DNA of 64,000 nt from Pseudorhodoplanes sp049324435 (GCA_049324435.1 JBMOOQ010000063.1:80758-144757), one strand, 5' to 3'. Shown: positions 26,802 through 36,646, counted from the stretch's first letter. Numbers and translations: made by a program. The notes: generated from the letters alone by a model not told the origin.

Positions 26802-27167
26802 TCACCGCTCTTCCACAAACCGGAGCCGGCCGGTCTGCTGCAGCGTGCGCGTGTCGAAAGTCCGCACCTCGATCGCGCCGCCCACATCCACAGTCACCAC
26901 CAGCCGGTCGCCCGCGGTTTGCGCGGCAATGATGCGGGAGCCCTTCGGCAGCATGGTCAGCACGTCGACGGGTTGCTGTGGCGGCGCGCTGTCGGCAGAG
27001 CGATAGAGCTTGAAGCCGATCACCGCGATCACCACCGCGATGCCGAGCATCGTGGCAAAGCCGGACACCGCCGACATCCGCCGCACGCGATCGACCACCG
27101 CCTGCGAGGCGGGATCGAGCGGCTTGCCATCGGGGTCTTTCAGGGGCTCGGGGGACACGGTGGTCAT
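26802..27167 (-). CDS. Small single-pass membrane protein (possibly DUF6476)
   Basis: 121 residues from ATG 27167. A cytoplasmic N-terminal segment, one transmembrane helix (FATMLGIAVVIAVIGFKLY), then a short outside domain ending RTLQQTGRLRFVEER. It is divergent from the rluD-type gene, a conserved arrangement in Hyphomicrobiales as I recall, which makes a conserved hypothetical likely. Function unknown. Confidence 0.65.
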   Translation of the reverse strand: MTTVSPEPLKDPDGKPLDPASQAVVDRVRRMSAVSGFATMLGIAVVIAVIGFKLYRSADSAPPQQPVDVLTMLPKGSRIIAAQTAGDRLVVTVDVGGAIEVRTFDTRTLQQTGRLRFVEER

Positions 27168-27204
27168 CACTTCTCTGAAACGGTGCGCCACGGGTACGGT
27201 CTAC

Positions 27205-27325
27205 TCCCTCCCCCTGCAAGGGGGAGGTTGGGGAGGGGCTCAACAATTCATCTCCGGCGCTATATGAGCATCGACCCCCACGCGCCCGCCTCCGGCGGTC
27301 GACCTCCCCCCTTCAGGGGAGGTGA
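27205..27325. repeat. Pair of C-rich palindromic repeats between divergent genes
   Basis: CCTCCCCCTGCAAGGGGGAGG near 27210-27230 and CCTCCCCCCTTCAGGGGAGG near 27303-27322 are two members of one short inverted-repeat family. They sit between the divergent small membrane protein and rluD-type genes, where they could also serve as transcript hairpins. Confidence 0.55.
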
Positions 27326-27350
27326 ACCTGTGGCACCGCCGATTTTACGC

Positions 27351-28346
27351 ATGACCACCGCCTCCACCCTCTCCCTCACGGCCGCATCCGAGGATGCCGG
27401 CACCCGGCTCGACCGCGTGCTGGCTGCGCATCTTCCCGAACTCTCGCGCACGCGGCTGAAGGCATTGATCCTCGAAGGCGCGGTCACCGCGGGCGGCCGT
27501 GCGGTCGACGATCCGGGGTACAAGGTGAAGACCGGAGAGGTGTTCACGATTGCGGTGCCGCCGCCCGAGCCGGCCGAGCCCGAGGGCGAAAACATTCCGC
27601 TCTCCATCCTCTACGAGGACGACCAGGTCATCGTGATCGACAAGCCGGCCGGCCTCGTCGTGCATCCGGCTGCGGGCCATCAGACCGGGACGCTGGTCAA
27701 CGCCCTGATCGCACATTGCGGAGAATCACTCTCCGGCATCGGGGGTGTGATGCGGCCGGGCATCGTGCACCGGCTCGACAAGGATACGTCGGGCGTGATG
27801 GTGGTCGCCAAGACCGACAAGGCGCACAAGTCGCTGTCGGAGCAGTTTGCCGATCACGGCCGCACCGGCGATCTGGAGCGCGGCTATCTTGCGTTCGTGT
27901 GGGGCGCGCCGGACCGGCCGCGCGGCACCATCGACGCGCCGATCGACCGCCACCCGCATAACCGGGAAAAGATGGCGGTGCGGCAGGGCGGGCGCGACGC
28001 CATCACCCATTGGGAGGTGCGGGAGCGTTATGCCGGCGCCGACGGCAAGCCGGTCGCAAGCCTGATCGAATGCCGGCTGGAGACCGGCCGCACCCATCAG
28101 ATAAGGGTGCATCTCGCCCATATCGGCCACCCGATTCTCGGCGACGAGACCTATGCCACCGGTTTCCGCACCAAAGCGGTCCGGCTTCCCAAGGCCGCGC
28201 AGGCGGCCTTGCAGGCCCTTGGAAGGCAGGCTCTGCATGCCTATTTCTTGGCTTTCCAGCACCCCGTTTCAGGCAAGGTCCAGCAATTCCAGTCGGAACT
28301 GCCGGTGCCCCTTGCCCGTTTGCGGGACAGCATGACTGACATGTGA
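27351..28346 (+). CDS. rluD: RluA/RluD family 23S rRNA pseudouridine synthase
   Basis: 331 residues. An S4-like RNA-binding domain (RLDRVLAAHLPELSRTRLKA) at residues about 18-75 is followed by the synthase domain with catalytic Asp in HRLDKDTSGVMVV and the ETGRTHQIRVHLAHIGHPI signature. It isomerises uridines of 23S rRNA, probably helix 69. ATG 27351 gives the normal N terminus; the long upstream extension runs through repeats. It is followed 240 bases later by rpoH, the usual order in this group. Confidence 0.9.
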   Translation: MTTASTLSLTAASEDAGTRLDRVLAAHLPELSRTRLKALILEGAVTAGGRAVDDPGYKVKTGEVFTIAVPPPEPAEPEGENIPLSILYEDDQVIVIDKPAGLVVHPAAGHQTGTLVNALIAHCGESLSGIGGVMRPGIVHRLDKDTSGVMVVAKTDKAHKSLSEQFADHGRTGDLERGYLAFVWGAPDRPRGTIDAPIDRHPHNREKMAVRQGGRDAITHWEVRERYAGADGKPVASLIECRLETGRTHQIRVHLAHIGHPILGDETYATGFRTKAVRLPKAAQAALQALGRQALHAYFLAFQHPVSGKVQQFQSELPVPLARLRDSMTDM

Positions 28347-28586
28347 ACCGCCGCACCCTGTGCGGCGTAACTCAAAAAAGACGATGTAAACCAACGGCTT
28401 GGGTTGCGACATCCGGTCGCTATGGGGCCTCGGCAGGTGACAGGAATGTAACTTTCATTCGCGATCCCTGTCCCCTATGCTGCGAATGCGGTATGTTGCA
28501 CCGCAGCATGCTCCGGCGGCCTGATGACGGCGACGGGGCATTTGCCTGCCGATCCCGGGGGCATGAACATAATGGAGGGCGCATAC

Positions 28587-29507
28587 ATGGCCCGTTCGAC
28601 GGCTATGCCGATGATCACCGCCGAAGGCGGTCTGTCTCGTTACCTGGAAGAAATCCGGCGGTTTCCGATGCTGGAACCGCAGGAAGAATACATGCTGGCC
28701 AAATCCTGGCGCGAGCACGGCGACCGCGATGCGGCGCACAAGCTCGTCACCAGCCATTTGCGGCTCGTCGCGAAGATCGCGATGGGATATCGCGGCTATG
28801 GCCTGCCGATTTCCGAAATCGTGTCGGAAGGCAATGTCGGCCTGATGCAGGCGGTGAAGCGGTTCGAGCCCGACAAAGGCTTCCGTCTCGCCACCTATGC
28901 GATGTGGTGGATCAAGGCCGCCATTCAGGAATACATCCTGCGCTCGTGGTCGCTCGTGAAGATGGGCACGACCGCGAACCAGAAGAAGCTGTTCTTCAAC
29001 CTGCGCAAGGCGAAGAGCAAGATCAACGCCCTCGGCGAAGGCGATCTCAAGCCCGAACAGGTGGCGCAGATCGCCAAGCGACTCGGCGTCACCGAGAAGG
29101 ACGTGATCGACATGAACCGCCGCCTCGGCGGCGATGCGTCGCTCAACGCCTCGATCCGTGACGACGGCGATTCCGGCGAATGGCAGGACTGGCTCGCCGA
29201 CGAGTCCGCCGGTCAGGAGGAAGTTCTGGCCGAGAGCGAGGAGATGGACAACCGCCGCTCCGCGCTCGAACACGCGCTCACGGTGCTGAACGATCGCGAG
29301 CGCCGCATCTTCGAGGCGCGCCGCCTCGCCGACGATCCGGTCACGCTCGAAGAGCTGGCCGAGGAATTCGGCGTGTCGCGCGAGCGCGTGCGCCAGATCG
29401 AGGTGCGTGCCTTCGAGAAGGTCCAGAAGGCGGTGAAGAACCGCGTCGCCGCAATGGAAGCGCCCAAGCAGCCGGGCAAGCAGCCGGAAGCGCTGCCGGC
29501 GCATTAA
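28587..29507 (+). CDS. rpoH: RNA polymerase heat-shock sigma factor RpoH
   Basis: 306 residues. Region 2 EGNVGLMQAVKRFEPDKGFR and ATYAMWWIKAAIQEYI, the RpoH box QKKLFFNLR, and region 4 LAEEFGVSRERVRQIEVRAF are all clear. It directs core polymerase to heat-shock promoters. ATG 28587 is preceded by GGAGGG. The 240-base leader could hold thermosensing structure, but none was established. A strong terminator follows at 29558. Confidence 0.95.
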   Translation: MARSTAMPMITAEGGLSRYLEEIRRFPMLEPQEEYMLAKSWREHGDRDAAHKLVTSHLRLVAKIAMGYRGYGLPISEIVSEGNVGLMQAVKRFEPDKGFRLATYAMWWIKAAIQEYILRSWSLVKMGTTANQKKLFFNLRKAKSKINALGEGDLKPEQVAQIAKRLGVTEKDVIDMNRRLGGDASLNASIRDDGDSGEWQDWLADESAGQEEVLAESEEMDNRRSALEHALTVLNDRERRIFEARRLADDPVTLEELAEEFGVSRERVRQIEVRAFEKVQKAVKNRVAAMEAPKQPGKQPEALPAH

Positions 29508-29557
29508 TATCAAAGGGTCATGGCAGGGGTTGACCCGGCCATCCACTGGTTTCGCAA

Positions 29558-29592
29558 GGTGGATCGGGGTGTCCCGGTCCGCCTTTTTCTTT
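29558..29592 (+). terminator. Rho-independent terminator after rpoH
   Basis: An 11-base stem (29558-29568 with 29573-29583, two G-U pairs) with loop GTGT-type bases, followed by TTTTTCTTT. It lies 50 bases after the rpoH stop. Confidence 0.85.
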
Positions 29593-29727
29593 GAGTCAAT
29601 GCCAGCGCTCGCTTCTGAACCTGTCAATGGGTGCTCCCGAGCACCGAGATCGATCGCGCACGGCAATGTGTACGGAACTCCGTCACCGCATGCCGCGTTT
29701 CTTCTCAGATACGCTGGAGGACATGCC

Positions 29728-29982
29728 ATGACCTACGACCCGTATCGTAACGATGACGCCTCCTATCAGGATGCGTCCTGGCAGAACGATTCCGATCGCG
29801 ACTATCGCAACGAGGACCGCGCCGCAGCAGGTGCCGCCATCCTGCTTGCCGCGGCGTTGCTCGCTGCCATCGGCAGCTTCGTCTATTTCTATTCGGGCGC
29901 GGCCGAACGGAGCATTGCCACCAATGACCTCAGACCTGCGGTCACGCAGCCGGAAACCACGGGATCGGCGCCGAAAGATTAG
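29728..29982 (+). CDS. Small single-pass membrane protein
   Basis: 84 residues from ATG 29728, with CTGGAGG directly upstream. A polar Asp/Tyr/Asn-rich N terminus (YDPYRNDDASYQDASW), one hydrophobic helix (AAILLAAALLAAIGSFVYFY) and a short Thr/Pro tail. No family recognised. Convergent with the COG3904-like gene. Probably a real small gene because of its ribosome site and topology. Confidence 0.6.
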   Translation: MTYDPYRNDDASYQDASWQNDSDRDYRNEDRAAAGAAILLAAALLAAIGSFVYFYSGAAERSIATNDLRPAVTQPETTGSAPKD

Positions 29983-30026
29983 GCAATCGACGAGGCGGCA
30001 GAGGTGAGCTTGCGCGAGGCTGTGCC

Positions 30027-31283
30027 CTATTCCGCCTTCTCCCCGCAGCTCTTCGTCACGCTCCGCCATCGCTCCTGCAGTCCCGCATTCGAGATGCGGG
30101 TCAGCTGCGTCTTCGCGTCCGGCGCAGCGGCATTCGGCGTGATGTGCAGATCCATTGCCGGCTGCGTTGCGAGCGCCGCGATCTCGGGCGTTGGCACAGA
30201 GATACGGCGGCGCAGATAGGGCGCGGCAGGCTCGGTCGGATTCCTGTGCGTCGAGATGTCCTTCGGCAAGAACACGAACCTGCGCTCGCCCGCGGTCAGC
30301 GTCACCTCGGTGCCGGCGCCCTGATCGCCGCCGGTCGCAGGACGCACGAATACGATCGAGGACGCGCCGCCGCTATCGCATTGCAGTTCGAGCCAGCCCA
30401 TGCGCTTGCCGCCATCGGTGCCGGTCGCTTCGAGCAGTACTTTCACCGTTACCTGCGACGCGCCCGGCTTGCCCATCCACGGGGTCTCCGCGATGCCGGC
30501 GTTGTCGATGCCGAATGCCACCAGTTCTTCGCGCGTCAGGTAGCGTACCTCGCTGTGCGGCACCTTCTGCATCGCTTCGACAAAGCCCGGTGCGATGCCC
30601 ATCTCGCGCATATAGGCGGAAAGCTGCGCCGCCCCTTGCGCGGTGAATTTCCGGCATTGCGCCGCAAGGTCGCTGTTGCCCTTCTGGCCGACGATGCGGC
30701 CGCTGCGCAGGAAGCAGTAATAGGCCGGCGAATGAATGCCGATCGCCCCGCCCGGCGGGATCCATCGCTCCGCCGCACCGACCAGCGCGATGCCACAGGC
30801 GGAGTTGCAGTTCGCATCATAGCTCGTCCATTCCGCCGCGAGCGGCTTTCCGGACTTTTTCGCCGTGTCGCACAGCGTGCGATCATCCGGCTTGCGCGTG
30901 CAGATCTCGGGCCGCGTCTGGGCGATGCCGGCGCGCATGCGGCGCTCGCGCATGATCCGGCCGATCGCCATCGCCTCTTCCTGCAGGCCGCCATTGGAAT
31001 TGAAGAAGACCGGAAGGTTCCGCGCCTTGGTCCGTGCCAGGAAGACGCGGAAGCGGGCCGCCGACCCTTCGTCGAACTGGCCGTCGGCCGCGATCCAGTC
31101 GCGGCAGCCCGGGCCGCAGGACTCCTCTGGCCCGCGCGCCAGGAAAAACGTCAACGCCTGCCGCGCAAGCCTGGATTGCAACTCGGATTTGCGGCTGACG
31201 GACCCCTGGGCCGCCACGGGGCCACCGGTCGCGAGGCTCGCGACCCACAAAATCAGCCCGGCCAGGGCAATCCGACCCACCAT
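30027..31283 (-). CDS. Periplasmic protein with ClpP/crotonase-like fold (COG3904-like)
   Basis: 418 residues. The signal peptide ends at GGPVAAQ. The central part, VFFNSNGGLQEEAMAIGRIM through NCNSACGIALVGAAERWIP to AIGIHSPAYYC, resembles ClpP-like proteins, with Ser in the NSACG position and His in IGIHSP. Many paired Cys suggest a disulfide-rich exported protein. C-terminal region of about 150 residues unassigned. Possible serine hydrolase or pseudo-protease; not proven. Confidence 0.68.
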   Translation of the reverse strand: MVGRIALAGLILWVASLATGGPVAAQGSVSRKSELQSRLARQALTFFLARGPEESCGPGCRDWIAADGQFDEGSAARFRVFLARTKARNLPVFFNSNGGLQEEAMAIGRIMRERRMRAGIAQTRPEICTRKPDDRTLCDTAKKSGKPLAAEWTSYDANCNSACGIALVGAAERWIPPGGAIGIHSPAYYCFLRSGRIVGQKGNSDLAAQCRKFTAQGAAQLSAYMREMGIAPGFVEAMQKVPHSEVRYLTREELVAFGIDNAGIAETPWMGKPGASQVTVKVLLEATGTDGGKRMGWLELQCDSGGASSIVFVRPATGGDQGAGTEVTLTAGERRFVFLPKDISTHRNPTEPAAPYLRRRISVPTPEIAALATQPAMDLHITPNAAAPDAKTQLTRISNAGLQERWRSVTKSCGEKAE

Positions 31284-31400
31284 CGGGGCTTCTTTCCCAC
31301 CTTACACAAGGCTAGCGGCAATGGCATAAATGGCAAAACGGAGAGAGATTTGGGCAGGCTCCGCCGCGATCCTGTCACAGCTTGGTGTAAGGGTAAGCGT

Positions 31401-31658
31401 ATGCCGAGGTATTTTTTCAACACCCGCATTGACGGGGAACTGATCCGCGATCCCGATGGCGCCGAGCTGCGCGACCCGGATCATGCCTGGACCATGGCGC
31501 GGGCCATGATCCGTGACATCCTGCATGACGAGACCACCGAGCCGCGGCTGATGCGTGCCGCGATCGAAGTGACCGACGAGGACGGCGAAGTCGTGCTGGA
31601 ATTTCCCTTCACCGAGGCCTTGATCGAGCCCGGACAGGGATCGCTCAGGGTGCATTGA
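31401..31658 (+). CDS. DUF6894 family small protein
   Basis: 85 residues, beginning MPRYFFNTRIDGELIRDPDG, the form typical of these small rhizobial proteins, followed by DEDGEVVLEFPFTEAL. Small soluble fold, function unknown. Convergent with the TTT binding-protein gene, 51 bases apart. The start is set by the conserved MPRYFF; upstream codons belong to an antisense frame of the neighbouring gene. Confidence 0.75.
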   Translation: MPRYFFNTRIDGELIRDPDGAELRDPDHAWTMARAMIRDILHDETTEPRLMRAAIEVTDEDGEVVLEFPFTEALIEPGQGSLRVH

Positions 31659-31709
31659 CCTGTCGCAGCAGCAACGGGTCGCCGCGATGCGGCGGCAGCG
31701 GGACCACTC

Positions 31710-32684
31710 TCACTTCTTCTCGGCATTCACCGCACGCACGACCGGCCACCACAGGGCCTGCTCGCTCTTGATGAACGCGCCGGTCTGTTCCGGGGAGAGC
31801 GGGCGGATATAGGTTCCGAGCGTCTCGAATTTCTGCCGGACATCGGGGTGATCGAGCGCCACCGCCAGGTCGGCATTGATCTTGCGGACGATGGCGTCCG
31901 GAGTGCCGGCGGGGGCCATCAGCGCAAGCCAGCCCTTGCTTTCGAAGCCCGGAACCGTTTCTGCAACCGTCGGCAGGTCCGGCATGTTGGGCAACCGCTT
32001 GGCCGACGCGATCGCAAGCGGCTTCACCATTTTGCCCTGCAGGGCGCCGGCGAGCCCCGCAATACCCTCGAAAACGATCGGAATGCGTCCGGTCGACACA
32101 TCGTTGATCGAGGCCGCGGCGCCGGAGGCATGCACGAAAGTCAGCGGCACATTCGCCCGGATGCGCAGGAGTTCTCCGGTCAGATGCGATTGACCGCCGC
32201 GATTGGTGGCGCCGAAAAACAGGCCGCCCGGGGTCTTGCGTGCGAGCTCCAGCAATTCGGCAAGGGTGTTGACCGGAAGATTCGGCGTCACTGCAACCGC
32301 GATCGGCTGCTCGCCGACGAGGCCGATCGGCACGAAGTCGCGGTCGAGATCGAACGGCAGCTTCTCCTGCATCACCGGCAGCACGGTGTAGGTCGAGGCC
32401 TGCGTCATGTAGAGCGTATAGCCGTCGCGCTCGGCGGTGCTCGCCGCCTGCGCCGCGATCAGACCTCCCGCACCGGGCCGGTTCAAAATCAGCACCTGCT
32501 GTTTCCAGATCTGGGCCAGACGATCGGCGATGATCCGCGCAGCGACGTCGGGGCTGTTGCCGGCGGCGGCGGGCATGATGATGGTCACGGGCTTTGTCGG
32601 ATAGCCGCTCGTTTGCGCCGCAGCCGGATGCGCAGCGCAAAGAACCGCGCAGAGCACCAATGCGACAAAAGACCTGCCGCTCAT
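31710..32684 (-). CDS. Tripartite tricarboxylate transporter substrate-binding protein (Bug family)
   Basis: 324 residues from ATG 32684, preceded by GGGGAGGA. A signal peptide (FVALVLCAVLCAAHPAAAQ) is followed by the Bug fold starting YPTKPVTIIMPAAAGNSPDV and NRPGAGGLIAAQAAS. Bug proteins bind carboxylates for TctAB-type carriers, or act as orphan sensors. No TctA/TctB genes are nearby. It is divergent from a class II aldolase gene, so its ligand may be related to that enzyme's substrate. Confidence 0.87.
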   Translation of the reverse strand: MSGRSFVALVLCAVLCAAHPAAAQTSGYPTKPVTIIMPAAAGNSPDVAARIIADRLAQIWKQQVLILNRPGAGGLIAAQAASTAERDGYTLYMTQASTYTVLPVMQEKLPFDLDRDFVPIGLVGEQPIAVAVTPNLPVNTLAELLELARKTPGGLFFGATNRGGQSHLTGELLRIRANVPLTFVHASGAAASINDVSTGRIPIVFEGIAGLAGALQGKMVKPLAIASAKRLPNMPDLPTVAETVPGFESKGWLALMAPAGTPDAIVRKINADLAVALDHPDVRQKFETLGTYIRPLSPEQTGAFIKSEQALWWPVVRAVNAEKK

Positions 32685-32772
32685 CAATTCCTCCCCATAG
32701 CGTTTGATGGTTTCCGCGCACCCGTGTATCGCAAATCTATCATCGGGTGCGGCCTTCAGGTAATCGAAGCAT

Positions 32773-33471
32773 ATGAGCGGCAATGACCTCAAGGACAGGC
32801 TGATCCTCGCGGGAAAAATCCTGGTCGCGGAAGGGCAGGACGACTTCACCCGCGGGCATATTTCCGTGCGGCTGCCCGACGATCCCACGCTGTTCTATAT
32901 GAAGCCGCACTCGATCGGTTTCGACGAGATCACGCGCGACAACATCCTCACCATCGATCTCGACGGCAAGGTGGTCGCGGGCAACGGACGCCGGCACAGC
33001 GAGGTCTTCATCCATTCGGAAATCTACCGGGCGCGGCCGGACGTGCTGAGCGTGATCCACAGCCACCCGCCCTATGCCACCGCGCTGTCGGTCACGGGCC
33101 GGCCGGTGCGTGCCTTCAGTCAGCCGAGCGTCTTGTTCCATGGCGCGCTCGATACTTACGATGCCTCGATGCGGCTGATCCGCACCCCCGAGATGGGCGC
33201 CGCCGTCGCCCGCGCCCTCGGACAAAATCGCGCGGTGCTTTTGCGCAGCCACGGCGTCGCAACGGTCGGGCGATCGATCGAGGAGGCCACTATCGTCACG
33301 CTGATGCTGGAGAATGCGGCGATGATCCAGCTCGTTGCAGAAGCCGCGGGCGAAACGTTGCCGGACCTGCCGCAGGCCGACATCGCTGCTCTGCGCGAGG
33401 AGCTGTCCCCGCACGAGCAGTTCGTCATCAACTTCGATTATCTGGCGCGGCGTGTCATGCGCCGCAATTGA
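32773..33471 (+). CDS. Class II aldolase/adducin family protein
   Basis: 232 residues. Metal-binding motifs HSEVFIHSEIY, IHSHPPYATAL and the later SHGVATVG supply the family's His ligands. Such enzymes split or decarboxylate sugar acids or hydroxy-acids (fuculose-phosphate or HMG-type aldolases). ATG 32773 is 88 bases from the divergent Bug gene; they likely share a regulatory region. Specific substrate unknown. Confidence 0.85.
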   Translation: MSGNDLKDRLILAGKILVAEGQDDFTRGHISVRLPDDPTLFYMKPHSIGFDEITRDNILTIDLDGKVVAGNGRRHSEVFIHSEIYRARPDVLSVIHSHPPYATALSVTGRPVRAFSQPSVLFHGALDTYDASMRLIRTPEMGAAVARALGQNRAVLLRSHGVATVGRSIEEATIVTLMLENAAMIQLVAEAAGETLPDLPQADIAALREELSPHEQFVINFDYLARRVMRRN

Positions 33472-33484
33472 CGGATACCCGACG

Positions 33485-35011
33485 CTACTGCTTCCAGGCC
33501 GCAAAGGCTTCCGCGAATGCGCGCTCGCCCGGCGTGCCCTTCTCGATCGCAAGAATGGCTCTGCGGTTGTTGTTATAGACGATCGGAATATCGAACCAAG
33601 CCCGCTCCTTCAGGAGCTGGATGTTGCGTGCCTGATCCGCCTCCACCGCCGACAGACCGATCAGGAAGAAATTGTTGGTCACTTTCACCGCAAGACCGGC
33701 AAGCGGCGTGCCGCGGGTCTGCTCCGCCTGCTTCATCAGCACACCCGGCACATTGGAAATGCCGCCCGACGGGAAATCCGCCGGCAGGTTGAACATCACC
33801 TCAATGGTGTGGCTCGCCGGCAGCGCCTGATCGGTGTTGCGGCGGATCGAAAATGTCATGTTGAGACGCTTCTCGGGGATTTCCACATCGGCACGGATCA
33901 CGGTTTCCGGCGGACGGCCCGGACCCGGAGCGACGGTTTCGGTGCGCCAGATGGCCGAGCCGACATAGCGCCGTCCCTGCGGATCGCTCGGTTCCTCTTC
34001 GTACAATACGACGCGCTGCGCGACGCCCGGACCCGATTGGGTATCCTGCGATCCGAGACGGTCGGTGATCTTCGGCCGGCCGGTGCTCGGTTGCCCGGAC
34101 TTGCTGTCCTTCGCGGTCTGCTGGGTCTGGCTGCCGCGGAAGGATTGGAGCATGTCCGTCACCAGCCCGCGCTGCGACCAGGCAAACCAGCCGAGACCCA
34201 GCACCAGCACGACCGCGATGGCGGCTTTGACGAATCCGCGCATTGAGCGCCGGGAACCGCCCTCGTCCTCCTCATCCTCGTCCGCCTGCGGCGGCGGCGG
34301 CTGGGGGGGACGAGCGCCGCGCGGCGGCGGCTCGCGGAACGGATCCGCAGGCCGCGAAAAACCGTCATCGCGGCCCTGTGGCCGCATCTCGCGACTGAAG
34401 TCCTCCTGGGCCAGCCGCGGTTCCATCAGACGATCGAATTCGTGCCCCGCCATGATCTCGGCAAGGGGGTCGCGCGCAGGCCGCGGCGCACCGGGTGGCG
34501 GGGCGGCATTGCCCGCGGGCCGTTGCGCCGGCGCAGGACCCTGACCGGGAACTTGACCCGGCGCGGGTTGTCGCGGCTGAGCGGGCGGCGCTTTCGGCGG
34601 CGGCGCGGCTCCGGGTCTTGCGGCCGAAGGAGCTCCCGGCGGCGGCACTGCGGGCCCCGGCGGCTTCGGCGGAGTCTGCGGCGGCGCAACCGGCGGACGG
34701 GCCGGACGCGCAGTGGCCGGAGGGGCCGCATTGGGGAACCGGGGTGCCGCCGGTCCGGCCGGTGCAGCGGGTGGCGGCGCCGGCGGATCGACGCGGGTGC
34801 GGCGCGCAGCCTCGGCCTCGACCTTGCGGATCGCCTCCTCAAGTGCGAGCCGCTCGCGGGTGATTTCGGCTTCCGGCAGCGGCGGATTCACACCTCGCAA
34901 CTGCGCGACCAAAGCCGTCCGCGCCCGCTCATAGAGCGCGCGGCGAGCCTCGCCGGTGTTCTTGTCGAGACCGGCAATAGCGCGCTGGATCAGAGGGTAA
35001 TAGTCAGCCAT
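33485..35011 (-). CDS. Membrane protein with proline-rich cytoplasmic half
   Basis: 508 residues. An N-terminal conserved segment (YYPLIQRAIAGLDKNTGEAR) is followed by about 170 residues dominated by Pro and Ala, an acidic run, one transmembrane helix (VKAAIAVVLVLGLGWFAWS), and an outer C-terminal domain of about 220 residues. The N-terminal segment recurs in rhizobial conserved hypotheticals, as I recall. Located 50 bases after purA. The Pro-rich part is probably disordered. Function unknown. Confidence 0.72.
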   Translation of the reverse strand: MADYYPLIQRAIAGLDKNTGEARRALYERARTALVAQLRGVNPPLPEAEITRERLALEEAIRKVEAEAARRTRVDPPAPPPAAPAGPAAPRFPNAAPPATARPARPPVAPPQTPPKPPGPAVPPPGAPSAARPGAAPPPKAPPAQPRQPAPGQVPGQGPAPAQRPAGNAAPPPGAPRPARDPLAEIMAGHEFDRLMEPRLAQEDFSREMRPQGRDDGFSRPADPFREPPPRGARPPQPPPPQADEDEEDEGGSRRSMRGFVKAAIAVVLVLGLGWFAWSQRGLVTDMLQSFRGSQTQQTAKDSKSGQPSTGRPKITDRLGSQDTQSGPGVAQRVVLYEEEPSDPQGRRYVGSAIWRTETVAPGPGRPPETVIRADVEIPEKRLNMTFSIRRNTDQALPASHTIEVMFNLPADFPSGGISNVPGVLMKQAEQTRGTPLAGLAVKVTNNFFLIGLSAVEADQARNIQLLKERAWFDIPIVYNNNRRAILAIEKGTPGERAFAEAFAAWKQ

Positions 35012-35061
35012 GCGCCCCTGAACGAACGTGGATCACAAAGCAGCCGCGATGCGCCATCGTC

Positions 35062-36348
35062 TCACGCCTCGAACGGATTCTGAACGAGAATAGTATCCTC
35101 GCGTTCGGGTGAAGTGGACAACAGCGCCACCGGGCACCCGATCAATTCCTCAATCCATCTTACATACTTGATGGCCTGGGCCGGCAAATCCGCCCATGAC
35201 CGGGCACCGGCCGTGGCGTCCTGCCAGCCCTCGATGGTTTCATACACAGGCTCGACCCGGGCCTGCGCATGCTCGCTCGCGGGCAGATGATCGATCATGC
35301 GTCCGTCCAGGCGATAGCCGGTGCAAACCTTGATCTCCTTGAACCCGTCCAGAATATCGAGCTTGGTCAAAGCGATACCGTTGATACCGCTGGTGCGGAC
35401 GGTCTGCCGCACCAGCACGGCATCGAACCAGCCGCAGCGCCGCGGCCGCCCCGTGACCGTACCGAATTCGTGCCCGCGCTCACCAATCAGCCGGCCGATC
35501 TCGTTGTCCTGCTCGGTCGGGAACGGCCCCTCGCCCACGCGCGTCGTATAGGCCTTGCAGATGCCCAGCACATAGCCGATCGCACCGGGCCCAAGACCGG
35601 ACCCGGTCGCGGCCTGAGCGGCGACAGTGTTGGACGATGTCACGAACGGATAGGTGCCGTGGTCGATATCGAGCAGCGCCCCTTGCGCACCTTCGAACAG
35701 GATGCGGCGGCCTTCGCGCCGCTTCGTATCCAGCAGCGACCAGATCGAATCGAGATAGGGCAGCACGCGCGGTGCGACACCGGCAAGTTCCTCGTAGACA
35801 CTATCCGGCGAGAGTTCGGCGAGGCCGTTGCCGCGGCGCAGCGCATTGTGATGCGCAAGCAGCCGCTCGATCTTGCCGTGCAGGGCCGGCAGATCGGCAA
35901 GGTCCATCATGCGGATCGCCCTGCGGCCGACCTTGTCTTCATAGGCCGGGCCGATGCCGCGCTTGGTGGTGCCGATGCGCGCTGAGCCGGATTCGCGAAT
36001 CGCTTCGAGTTCGCGATGCAGCGACAGGATCAGCGTCGCATTCTCGGCAATGCGCAGATTGTCCGGCGTGACCGCGACGCCCTGCTCCTTCAGCCGGTCG
36101 ATCTCGGCCGCGAGCGCATGCGGATCGACGACAACCCCGTTGCCGATCACCGACAATTTGTTCGGCCGCACCACGCCCGAAGGCAGCAGCGAGAGCTTGT
36201 AGGTCTTGCCGTCGATGACCAGCGTGTGTCCGGCGTTATGCCCGCCCTGGAAGCGGACCACGATATCGGCCTGTTCGGACAGCCAATCGACGATCTTGCC
36301 TTTGCCTTCGTCGCCCCATTGCGCTCCGACGACAACTACATTCGCCAT
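35062..36348 (-). CDS. purA: Adenylosuccinate synthetase
   Basis: 428 residues from MANVVVVGAQWGDEGKGKIV, which holds the GTP-binding and catalytic WGDEGKGK. GGHNAGHT follows with its conserved His. It couples IMP and aspartate with GTP to adenylosuccinate, the committed AMP step. Length matches the family. The frame extends upstream to 36621 without a ribosome site, so ATG 36348 is used. Complete and unremarkable. Confidence 0.97.
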   Translation of the reverse strand: MANVVVVGAQWGDEGKGKIVDWLSEQADIVVRFQGGHNAGHTLVIDGKTYKLSLLPSGVVRPNKLSVIGNGVVVDPHALAAEIDRLKEQGVAVTPDNLRIAENATLILSLHRELEAIRESGSARIGTTKRGIGPAYEDKVGRRAIRMMDLADLPALHGKIERLLAHHNALRRGNGLAELSPDSVYEELAGVAPRVLPYLDSIWSLLDTKRREGRRILFEGAQGALLDIDHGTYPFVTSSNTVAAQAATGSGLGPGAIGYVLGICKAYTTRVGEGPFPTEQDNEIGRLIGERGHEFGTVTGRPRRCGWFDAVLVRQTVRTSGINGIALTKLDILDGFKEIKVCTGYRLDGRMIDHLPASEHAQARVEPVYETIEGWQDATAGARSWADLPAQAIKYVRWIEELIGCPVALLSTSPEREDTILVQNPFEA

Positions 36349-36598
36349 CCGTCCAGTTTCCTCCCGCGGGCCGCGGGCCCATGCTTCACCTTGTGCCCGG
36401 CCGTGGCGAGGCCCGTCCCGGATACGGCAAGCGCGGCCCTGAGGCAAGACACCGAGCCCGTGGAAGCCACCGAATCGCTGCTTTAAGCGGTTGAAAAAGA
36501 TGAAATTTCGGGAAGGTTCCGGCGGCGTTGGGTTAATGCGCGGCGCGTATGCGGCGCGTGCCCTTCCTCGCGGCAACGGGCTTGTGTAGCAGAACGAG

Positions 36599-36616
36599 GT
36601 CCGCCGTCCGGCGGAC
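36599..36616. promoter_or_regulatory. Small stem-loop in the leader of the EamA transporter gene
   Basis: GTCCGCCG pairs perfectly with CGGCGGAC around a 2-base spacer, 30 bases before the ATG at 36647. It could modulate translation or be chance in GC-rich DNA. Confidence 0.3.
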
Positions 36617-36646
36617 TTCAATCATCAACGCGCCGGGGGGGACGCG

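Noticed and set aside
28347..28586. Heat-shock promoter or RNA thermometer in the rpoH leader
   Set aside because: CTTGGG and CTATGG look vaguely like such elements, but no match or fold was good enough to assert.
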